Origin: Trileptium ribeirensis
Taxonomy: Eukaryota; Nematoda; Enoplea; Enoplida; Thoracostomopsidae
Assembly: GCA_030248225.1 (NCBI GenBank)
Contig: JASANE010028662.1
Span: 45,641 to 109,640, forward strand
DNA length: 64,000 nt
Reading direction: 5' to 3'
The translations under genes were made by a program, and so were the position numbers. The notes under the pieces are model-generated. The model saw nothing but the letters and a program-made list of their open reading frames with translations, was not told the origin of the DNA and did no database searches. Numbering within the stretch: position 1 is the first letter of the stretch; each line of letters opens with the position of its first letter. Below are positions 13,001 to 25,000 of the stretch, one piece after another.

Positions 13001-16000
13001 CAATTATGTATATAACTGCTAAACCAGAATATACAATCTGTGAGAATGCAACCATCAAACTCTAACACTTCAGTCAAGTTAGGGTAGAGACTAGACGATG
13101 AATCACTCATCTCCTAGCAGGTGCAAAGTCATGGATAGAGCTTAATGTTCCTTAACCATGAGGATGACGTCAAGGGACATCCGTGTAGAGAAAGCCACTT
13201 GTGACTAAAAACAAAAACAATTGTGTATATAACTGCTAAACCAGAATATACAATCTGTGAGAATGCAACCATCAAACTCTAACACTTCAGTCAAGTTAGC
13301 GTAGAGACTAGACGATGAATCACTCATCTCCTAGCAGGTGCAGAGTCATGGATAGAGCTTAATGTTCCTTAACCACGAGGATGGCGTCAAGGGACATCCG
13401 TGTAGAGAAAGCCACTTGTGACTAAAAACAAAAACAATTATGTATATAACTGCTAAACCAGAATATACAATCTGTGAGAATGCAACCATCAAACTCTAAC
13501 ACTTCAGTCAAGTTAGCGTAGAGACTAGACGATGAATCACTCATCTCCTAGCAGGTGCACAGTCATGGATAGAGCTTAATGTTCCTTAACCACGAGGATG
13601 GCGTCAAGGGACATCCGTGTAGAGAAAGCCACTTGTGACTAAAACAAAAACAATTATGTATATAACTGCTAAACCAGAATATACAATCTGTGAGAATACA
13701 ACCATCAAACTCTAACACTTCAGTCAAGTTAGCGTAGAGACTAGACGATGAATCACTCATCTCCTAGCAGGTGCAAAGTCATGGATAGAGCTCAATGTTC
13801 TGTAACAAGGAGGAGGATGGCGTCGGGGGACACTCCTGTAGAAAAAGCCTCTACAGTACATCAATAAGTGAAGTCCAAGATATACCGACATCGGTGAAAA
13901 GATCCACGAGTGATCATACATTGGACCAGCCGGGATTCGAACCCGGATCTCTAGCTTGCAAGACTAGCGCGCTACCATTACACCACAGGCCCCGATGGAG
14001 GATGGCGTCGGAGGACACTCCTGTAGAGAAAGCCTCTACAGTACATCAATAAGTGAAGTCCAAGATATACCGACATCGGTGAAAAGATCCACGAGTGATC
14101 ATACATTGGACCAGCCGGGATTCGAACCCGTATCTCTAGCTTGCAAGGCTAGCGCGCTACCATTATACCACAGGCCCCGATCACAGCGTGTTCAGCTACG
14201 CTATATATGCTAGCGTAGTGAGATGCTACGTCGGTACCATAAGCCTAAGTTCCACATTTTATATGTATAACACTTACTTTAAGCCCAAAACTAAATAGGG
14301 GTTACCGTCCCCGAATCCCCATTATAAGCTGTTTTTGTGTTTAAACGTATACATGATTTTTTGTGGATTACAGTAGAGGCTTTCTCTACACACGTCGAGC
14401 TCACGAAATGAAACGATCCACGAATGATCTTAGCGATAAAACCGCCGGGATTTTCGAACCTGGGCCTCTGTGTTACAAGACTAGCGCGCTATCGCTATTA
14501 CCACAGGCCCTGATCAACTCCCTTTATTGCTACATATTCTACTATACATACATAGGTATTATACTAACACCGTAGCTGCAAAGTGTGGATATTTTGTGAT
14601 ATTGGTAAACTTAGTCTTCTATGGTCCCTTCGGTTCCAAAATCTAAATAATTATCAATAATACTACATACATAGACGACAAAGCAAAAAAATTGGAAATT
14701 TTAATACTTCTCAGCGTTTATTTGGTGAATTATGAAACAAGACATTATTCAATATTGTACCAAATTGATATGAAGTTTACGTATTTACGCCTTGTTCGAC
14801 TTCAATAACCCCTAAAGATGTCGGACACTTGGCATTGCTGAAAACTGCAATGACAGAATATTTAATCTGCACTGCATAAATCTGGTTAGTTCACTAATCC
14901 CTCTCTTAATTGAGAATACAGTATATAAATGTGAAAATAATATGATTTTAAGTTAATGTTAATTTTATGAGCTCAGTTCTTTTAGATTATAGTACCGACA
15001 TCAAATATGCATCCGTAATACTATACAGACGGCAAAGCAAAGTATTTCTGTCAATTTGCTATACTTAGTAGTTTTCAGGTATAATAAGGGGCGTCGCTAA
15101 GGCGGAGCCACAGAGGGTCGTGCCCCCCCAGAGTTCGAATTTACAGCTAACTTGTGCCCCTCCAGGAAGTCTTGGTGCCCGCCCCCCCCAGGTCGAATTT
15201 ACAGGTAACTTGTGCCCCTCCAGAAAGTTTTGGTGCCTCCAGTTCGAATTTACAGCTAACTTGTGTCCCTCCAGAAAGTCTCGGTGCCTCAGTTCGGATG
15301 TTGTGCCCCTACAGAAAGTCTTGGTGCCGCCCCCCAACGGTTCGAATTTAAAGCTAAGTTGTGTCCTTCCAGAAAGACTTGGTGCCCCCAGTTCGGATTT
15401 TGTGCCCCTCCAGAAAGTCTTGGTGCCCTCCCAGTTCGAAATTAAAGCTAACGTGTGTCCGTGCCCCTACAGAAAGTCTTAGTGCGCCCAGTTCGGATGT
15501 TGTGCCCCTACAGAAAGTCTTGGTGCCGCCCCCCCACCGATTCGAATTTAAAGCTAAGTTGTGTCCCTCCAGAAAGACTTGGTGCCCCCAGTTCGGATTT
15601 TGTGCCCCTCCAGAAAGTCTTGGTGCCCTCCCAGTTCGAAATTAAAGCTAACGTGTGTCCGTGCCCCTACAGAAAGTCTTAGTGCCCCCAGTTCGGATGT
15701 TGTGCCCCTACAGACAGTCTTGGTGCCCCCCTCACCGATTCGTATTTAAAGCTAAGTTGTGTCCCTCCAGAAAGCCTTGGTGCCCTCCCAGTTCGAAATT
15801 AACGCTAACGTGTGTCCCTCCAGAGACTTGGTGCCCCCAGTTCGGATTTTGTGCCCCTCCAGAAAGTCTTGGTGCCCGCCACCCCCAGGTCGAATTTACA
15901 GGTAACTTGTGCCCCTCCAGAAAGCCTTGGTGCCCCCCAGTTCAGATTTTCTGGCTACGCCCCTGGGTATAATGTATATGTGAAAGCAATCTCCTCAGAC

Positions 16001-19000
16001 TAACCAAAACCTGAACGACTATTTGGCCCTTGAATATTCCTTGTTCGTTAGCTTTGTACTTTTTTAGCTACATCTGCGCACTGAATTTTTTAACTGAAAA
16101 GGTCACCCTATTGGCTAAGCGTTGAGGTAAGCTTTACTACATTTTTTTGGCAAAATCTGAAAATTATTACACTTTTCAAACCAATCACAAATTATTCAAC
16201 CCATAAAAATAATAATATATATCATAATATAATAATTCAATATAATATAATAACAATACTTAACAATATAACAATTCAAGTAATATACCAATCCACAATA
16301 AAATGTTACATACCTGTTTGTGCATTTCGGCGTTCAACGCATACGACATCTCGTAGTACTGAAACCAAATTGAAAAACTCGACCACTTATGTGGATCAAT
16401 TCATCACATTTTGAGACTCAGCTTGTCAATGCGATTCGAATGATATATCATACATGCTCAGAGGGGACAGGGGATTATCACGCAAAGGCTCAAACTCCTT
16501 TGACCTTGAGGCCTCACCGACCGCTCTCCGAAAGAGTTAGCCTGATCCCCTGAGGCACAATCAGGCAAAATTGGGTATAATTGTCAAACGCTACGAGAAC
16601 ATTGGCAAAATTAGTGCTAAAAAATTTACAATTTGAGTTAACCCCTTGACGACTCCCTGATCGCCTTTGGCCGCCGTACCCGCTATCATCCTGGGATTTC
16701 GGAACTCGCCCATGTATGATATATACAAAGCTATACATTTCTCGAGAAATATTTTTGAATATTAAAATTTTGGATTCCAAGGTGGGAGGCCACTAGTAAC
16801 AAAAAATATGGCCCCAATCGACATTTTCTGAACCGCTTCGCCGAGCACCAAAATTTCAGCTGTATCTTTACGACCAAATATGGTATGAAAATGTTTTACA
16901 ATTCCGCCCGCATACCCAGCGATTGTTAAAACAAATGTCCTCGAATTGGCCATTCTGCTTAATTATTATAGAAAGGTACATAATCAAATGTACCCCGTTT
17001 GAAAATTAATAGCTTGGGATTCTGGCGGGCTCTCGTAGTCAAGTCTGACCCCGTGTTCAGGGTGGGGGTCCCAAAAATTATATATCTATATTATATATAC
17101 ACTTATATATATTATATATTAATATGGTACATATCTGGGTCAGTATCACTGCATCTTACGATTGAGATGGGCAAAAATGCCAGAATCCGCAGAAATTTCA
17201 GATTACGTACGTTGGTTGCAGATAAAACTTCTCTGGTCAAACTTTCGGTGGTGTGGGGATGGCCAAAAGGGGTCAGCAGCCGGACATTATGGCTAAGTCA
17301 CCTCCCCTACAACGGTAACGAGACAACGTTTGCTTTTTAACCCAAATCTACTGCACGTTACCTTTGTAATCTTGAAACTATGAAACTGGGTACAGTACTC
17401 GCCAAAAATGACCGTCGCATTTCGAGGGAGTCGCGAGCGAGTGACTCACTCGAGATTTCGAAGCTATTTTAATTAATAGTATATACATAAATTCTATTTT
17501 AAAACTAATTTATTTCGAGCGAGTCGCGAGCGAGCGACAATCATTTTTGGCGGGTACTGTATTTCGTTGTTTGCGTAGTTAGTACTATAATCGCAGATCC
17601 CGCGGGGGATGATGGGTGTACGTTCCCCAATCTCGGACAAAAACCCCTTGGTATAGGTATAAACCCTAATGTAAAAATTCTAGTTTAAATCAGCTCGTAT
17701 CCCGCACCCAAACTTCAAAAAGAATCTCCGCCACTGGATATTAATTGGATAAACTCATAACCCGCAACTTGATAAACAAAATCTGCTCACAGCTAGATTC
17801 CATTCTACGTATATATCACTAAATTACACTTATTCGTGAAACAACTTAGATATTTAATGTGTTATATATAAACTATAGCCTCGTAATCACGCAGAGCATC
17901 TTTTAAGAGTACTATAAAGCAATGGCGTCGCAACTGCTTCGCAAGTGGAGCCCCCGGCAAAAAGTTGAAGAGGTCGGTTGTTTACATTCTATTTGTGGCC
18001 CATGTCAACTTTAGGGGTCGAACGTTATAACGTTTGAAAAAAGAACAACTTAGAGCGGGGGGTTCGGGGGGGCAGTAGCCCCCCCCCCGACTTGGGCTTA
18101 GTACATAGTTCATATAGGGACCTTAGCTTAGGCTAAGACTAAGGCTTAGTATATATCGAGAACGGGATGGTATGCACTATTCTTTGGCCCCTAAAGTGGA
18201 CACGGTGCCTATTTGTCATAACCCAATCAGTTAAATCTTTTTCACGCTTGTTAGTGAAAGGTGGAAAGGGTCTCTCCCCTGCCCACCTCTCTTGCGACGC
18301 TTCTGTTATAAAGTACAAGAATACGCGAAATGAGAAAGCATCTGTCATGAAAACGTATCTAATCGAAAAGTTCCGGTAGCCTCGCAGATTCGTAGACAAA
18401 CAGGGTTTGGGACCCTCGACTATATACCTGTATTGGCAGTAAGTGTCAACACAGGACATTCCTAACCGATTACTGCTGCGACACCGCTTCTCTTAAGAAG
18501 AAAAATATTTCCAACTATTTAAAAACAAAATTCGATCATTTGACATACTTTCAGGCAAGGCAGCATATTTTTGAAACTAGATGCTTCGCTGAGTCCGCTG
18601 GGTTTACACTATTTAAGACACTAGTGTCCTACACTACATTAAGACAACAAAGCATTATGTATTTTATTTACAAAGTTTAATGTATATATACAAACAATCC
18701 ACAAATTTATGCATTAATGCATTGATTGTCCAGTGTGATCGATGTTGTTTAAAGTCGGATATTCCATAAAGTCACAAAAAAATCATTTTATTGCGTACGT
18801 TTCGAAATTGGAGATGTGGAATATGGCATTTTTTATCATTTTCGGTGGACAAAGAAAGGTACTCATCCAATAATTCTGGATTTTGGTTTATGGACCTTAG
18901 AGAAGCTTTTAGCTTCCCTGACATAAATGATCCTGTTGTTATAAACGCCCTTGCTGATACAGAAAAATTGACAATATGTTTTGCTAAAGTTCCACGGTCT

Positions 19001-22000
19001 GACTAAAAATTTAGAAAATAACGCGGAATTTACACTCCTCATTAGCATCGCCTCGAGTCAAACCTCCTAAATGTATTGTTTCGTGTCCCTTGTTTAAAGA
19101 AACAAGCGACTCCTCGGCTAATCGACTCTAGGAGGGTAGCAGTAGGGTACAGGGCAACATGAATTTTCTTAGACAGTTACATGAGACACTTAGACAGTTA
19201 TATGAGACAGTTAGATGTAGACAGTTACATGTGTCGTCAGTGGCGCAGATATCTTCTCAAGTTTGGGGCGATATGAGAACTTTAAGGCGGAATACGAGAT
19301 GTTTGGGGGAATATTTAAGCCGAGATTTTGGGCATAGAAATAATATACCGAGGGGTTATGGTCTTAGAGTTGGAGATGTTTGGAAAGGAGCAGGCGTATC
19401 CCCACGCGTCAAGCATTGAAATTGAACATATTTCTGTTTACTACAAATTATTTTTGGAGCAAAACGCTGTATTGTTTTTGAGTCCTGCTATTACTTCCAC
19501 ATATTTATGTTTCCTTCATGTTGAAAGTTTTACCAGCAATGTATGGCCTTCAATATGTGTAAATTCCCGTCTTACATACGCAACATCATCTTCAAACCTG
19601 CGAAATTAATCGTTATTAACTAACTCTATTTCATAGTCATCCACAAACACAACATATATCTATCATTCTTTAGTAAAACCAAGATTTGATGGCATTAGAA
19701 AACATTTCGATACTTTGCAAAAATTTAAAAAACAGACACACGCACTCAACCAGGAACCTTCGAGTTTTCCTGATGAATTCCTAGACCGTACCATCACGAC
19801 TTGAACGCCGAGAGAAGATAATCATTAACAACTACATATGCATTTCGCAAAACCCGTTATTTACTAATATTAAACGTATTTCACCTGTTCCGAAACGAAA
19901 AATAATGACCACACAACCAATATCTTACGGATGCATTGCATCCAGTCTAAGTCCTTATGAATACTTGTGGATGCATTGCATCCAGTCTTGTACCAACTAA
20001 CCATTGTGCTGCTGTCGTATGATATTTACGGTGATGGGTATTTTTTATACCTAATCATCCGATGGAAGATTTCCATCAATTTTCTTAGTACCATGTTAGT
20101 CCCATAATGATTTTATATTTGTTAAGGCACATCATTTATTTGTTTGGAACAAAAGCTTAAAAATGTAAAAATTCAGATGCAGATTAAACACGCACCTTTA
20201 AAACTGGTAGGACGGGGCAGCGACCTAGACCACTGGGTCACGTTTTAGTAAACGTGTGCTGCACTACAATGCGGGTCATTATTTTATTTATTATACAACC
20301 CCACAAGTTAATATTTCCACGTTTGTGAGTAAAAAGTTGGAGGGGTCCATATCATTTATTTATTATAACGTCCCCTCGTGCTAGCCCAGCCACCTCTTAC
20401 CATCACATAATTTCTTTGCATCTCTGTCTTCTCCTGGGCAAGTTTATCGCATTCCATCTTCAAACTAAAATTATACATAATTTTATTCGTTGGTTGATAC
20501 TTGACACCACATACAAACAATATAAAAACATATATATAAAACCATACATTCATAGTTTACATATATATACATAACATACATTTTGTTATTAAATGTGTAT
20601 AGGAGCAACAAACATATATGTATTGTATTCTGTATTGTTTCCTATATATACATATATGTATTGTGTGTGTTCAATCAATAACGTTTAAAATATATATATA
20701 TTGGTATATGGAATAACGAACGACAACGTTTATTCGATTGGACGTCTACAACTGGCTTTATCATTTAAAAGCGATAAAGGGTTCTTCCCACTATTAGAAA
20801 CAAAGGCGCAAGCAGGAAAATCCGGTAGGGGTGGGAAAAGAGCTCCGTACGTACGATGTGGAGTATGGAACAACCAGGGGGCGCGGTGTAGCAAGACGGG
20901 GGCCACTTTACGAAAAATAGGATGTATTCCTAATGGCGCAAAAAGCAATAAAGGGTTCTTCCTACCATTACAACCAAAGGCGCAAGCAGGAAAATCCGTT
21001 AGGGGTGGGAAAAGAGCTCCGTACGTACGATGTGGAGTATGGAACAACCAGGGGGCGCGGTGTAGCAAGACGGGGGCCACTTTACGAAAAATAGGATGTA
21101 TTAATTATGGCGCAAAAAGCGATAAAGGGTTCTTCCCATCATTAGAACCAAAGGTGCAAGCAGGAAAATCCGGGAGGGGGTGGGAAAGGGGCGCCGTACG
21201 TACGATGCGGAGTATGTAACAACCAGGGGGGCGCTGTGTAGCAAGACGGGGGTCCACTTTACGGAAAAAGTGGATGTATTCCTTACCGCGCAAGCAATTT
21301 TCCCTTATGCGCCCCCCACCTTTGGATAGCGTCCTGCGCCCATGCGGAAGTGGGGCACAGCGCGACCGAAAAAATCGTGGAGACGCATCGGAGTACCATC
21401 TTCACAACCCTTCAAACGGATATGTGGAGGGCGTGTACAATATTTGCGGAAGATACGTCGGGATAACACCGAACCTGGTCGAGATGTGCTCCAGAAAGAT
21501 TTTAAAGTGTGTTGAAAAGTGGGCACACGATCGGTAACTTATTAGTGTTTCAAACTCAAAATGCACGATTTTACACCTGTCTCAAATAAAAATGACTATG
21601 CTCACCAGTAATAGTATATCTTTTCTGGTCATCAAATTACCAAAATGTGTATAAGCGCAAACGTCTCAGTGTCACACTGTAAATTGCCGTTTAAAATTAA
21701 AGTCATGACTGCGAGATAATAGTTACAAAAGCGTACCGTGCTATTAATCTCCCAGTTCAACTGGGCTGTTCAACTGACTGAGTAGATGAAATCCATAATT
21801 CAACTGAGCTGTCGAGTTATCTCTATAGACGCTGTTTATATGGATTGTGCCAAAGCCTTGGGCACCATTTCATACTCGAGTCTGGTTTAAAAAGACTCCT
21901 GTCGTAGGCATTTCTGGTTTTCTGGGGGGAGGGTGTTTGTGAGGGGGTTGATGAAAAATGTTTTAACGGAACAAATTTTTTGACACCATAACTGCCAACC

Positions 22001-25000
22001 ATGAGGTCCTGAACAAGGGGGGTATGGTCGAATTGGACTGCGGAATGCCTCACTTGGAACAATCTACTTGGAAGAACTCCAACCGTCGAGGTGCGAAGTG
22101 ATTGAAACGGTGTCACCTTGGAAACAAGAAAAAAATTTAATAATAATAATAACAAAACACCACAACTCACTTTTGACACTGTGCTTGAAGAACCGAAAAC
22201 TCTTCCTTGATCTTGTCACAAAATTCAGCAATATTGGCGGATTTGTTGAATGGCGGTGGTTGGCCGAGATGAGATGGTCCCTGCAAAACAGAATTTAGTT
22301 TACAAATATATATCAATAAATATATAAATATATATATATATTATACATTATATAAATAAATATATAACAACAAATAGGTTTATTAACCAAACGCATACTG
22401 GTAACCATACTCAAAATACATTCTGTGAAATTTAAAAGAAATATTTTTGAATTTTGCACAACCAGATATTCTTTTAAAATTCAAAGATATATCCCTTGAA
22501 TTTTCAAAGAATTATCTTTGAAATTTCAAAGATGTGTATATAATTCTTAAATATATAAATAATTCTTAAGGAATGTTTCTTTGAAGTTTAAAAGAATATC
22601 TGGTGGTGCAAAATTCAAAAAAAATTTCTTTTAAATTTCACAGAAACTTATTTTCAGTGCAGAAAGTCAGCGTAACGAGATTTTGATCAGAGATCTTGGT
22701 TGGATAACGTGGCTGGCGTCATTATTATTGAGAAAAATTGTGTTTTATATACAAACTGCGTTCTTCTTTTAATAACTGGGACTTTTGGCCGTCAGTGTTT
22801 ATAATAACCCACACTTTAGCACTGAATATGCTGCAACACTGAGTTCCCAACAATAACTAGATGCTGCGTTAGGATCGTTGGATTTAGCACGATTGCTTGT
22901 AATTATTTGCTAACCAAAGCAAGCCATAATTAGTATTTAAATCAAGCGAAATGGATAGGTAATACATTCAATCAATAGATATCAATTTATTCATTGAACA
23001 CTTAACTTTGAGCAAATCGGAGTATTCTTGGCAGAGTTACAGACGATAACAGGACCATTTGGGTGTGTTGGTCCGGAAGCTGTATGCCCGTATTTCATAG
23101 CTATACATATATTGGGATGAATTCAATAGTATCCATACATCGATATACATGGCAAAACGACGACCTTCAATAGAACCAACAAATTCCAAAACCATATATT
23201 ATGACAACGAAATATACGTAAATGTTGATCGACAATATTGATTTTAGCAATCGATGCAGTAGTTTGGACGAGGTTACGAAAATATCGACCATATATATAT
23301 GCAGCTTATAGGTACACATACAGTCCAAATTAAACTGAATACCACCCATCATGCTAAAGCCATAACAACAGCAATATCTACGTGATTTTGACGCAAAATT
23401 GGTTGTTTTTGCTTTCTTATTCAATCGCTAAAAAAGTTATTAGAAAGATTCAGGCCTGCAGTTACAGTAGCACTGGGCACCTGGACTGTGCAATTTTTTG
23501 CAATATCACTTTACCGAATACCATGTTATAGGTGGAAACAGTGGAAATAACAATATTCGACGTGATTTGGGTTTAAAAGTGAACTTTGTTTTTTCCGAGG
23601 TCTTAGAAAGCATACATACAGAGAAATGCTTCTAGCACAATGTACCGATGGTTAAATGCAATCAATAGTAACAGAATTACATATACTAGGCTGTGCGTTC
23701 CCGAGCCATACTGATGTAACAAAAACTCTGTTTTAGCGCGGTAACCTAGCAACAAGATAATCTATCTGTAGCACAAAACCTTGTTATTACTAGTAACTCT
23801 GTCGAGATTGCAGAACGTACTGAAGCATAGATACACATAAGCATTTTGCGTGCACAGCCAATCAGCTCTCGATAACTTCGTCGATATGCTACATATATGT
23901 GGATATCACACAATACCGCACACGTTAGAACAAAACTAATACTATCAATAAGTTTCGCAAACCACAAAACCCCCAAGTGCAAGCTATCAGCCTGCCAAGA
24001 CGTAACAGCAAAATTAGGAATTTTAGGTGGATGAACCATGGCGGAACCATACCCCCGTAGCCATAGAACCATGGATCGCAGAGCAAAATCAACACCAGCA
24101 ATGAGTTTGCCATGCTCGAAAACCCCCAAGTATATTACTTTTCAGCTGCCCAGGACGTCAGATAAATTTTCGAATACCATACCTCAAACCCCATGACCGG
24201 AGGCTTAATCAAAAAAAAAAGAGGCATCGGCATTTATCATTTTACTGTGAAATAAAACCAATCAGAGCAAAAATTCGAAAGTTAAGATAAAAATAACCTT
24301 GTTTCCGTGAAGGGTACTAATATGGGGTAAAAAACCACATTTTAACCACTGCCCCCGGAAACCTTGGGGGCGCCATACCTGCGTACCCATGGAACAATGA
24401 GTCACAGAGCAAAACCAACACCTACAATGAGTTTTCCACGCCCGAAAAACCCCAACTGAAAATTTTCAGCCGCCCAGGACGTCAGAACAAATTTTCGAAT
24501 TTTGGGTCGAGAAGCCATTGGGGCACCATACCGCAAACCACATAACTTTAGAACCGGACCCTCAATCGAAAAACAAAAAAGAGGCATCGGCATTTATCAT
24601 TTTACTATGAAATAAAACCAACCAGATAAAAAATTCGAAAGCTGAGATAAAAATAACCTTGCTTCCGTGAAGGATACTAAAATGGGGTAAAAAACCGCAT
24701 TTTGACCTATGATCCCGAACCTTTAGGGCGCCATACCCTCGCACCCATGGTACCATGGGTCACACAGCAAAACCAGCACCGTCAGTGAGTTTCCCATGCC
24801 CGAAAACCCCGTGGTGAAAATTATAAGCCGCCCAATACGTCAGAACAAATTTTCAAATTTTGGGTCGAGGAACCATTGGGGAGCCATACTGCCGTACCTC
24901 AAACTCCATAAATCCAGAATCGGAGCCTTAATCAAAAAAACAAAAAAGAGGCATCGGCATTTATCATTTTGCTATGACATAAAACCAACCACAGAAAAAA

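Noticed and set aside
10504..13800. CRISPR array
   Set aside because: The repeat unit is 217 bp with no unique spacers, and the context is an intron of an animal gene.
20701..21219. 172-codon plus-strand open frame
   Set aside because: Consists of 174-bp repeat units, has an equally long frame on the other strand and shows no domain.
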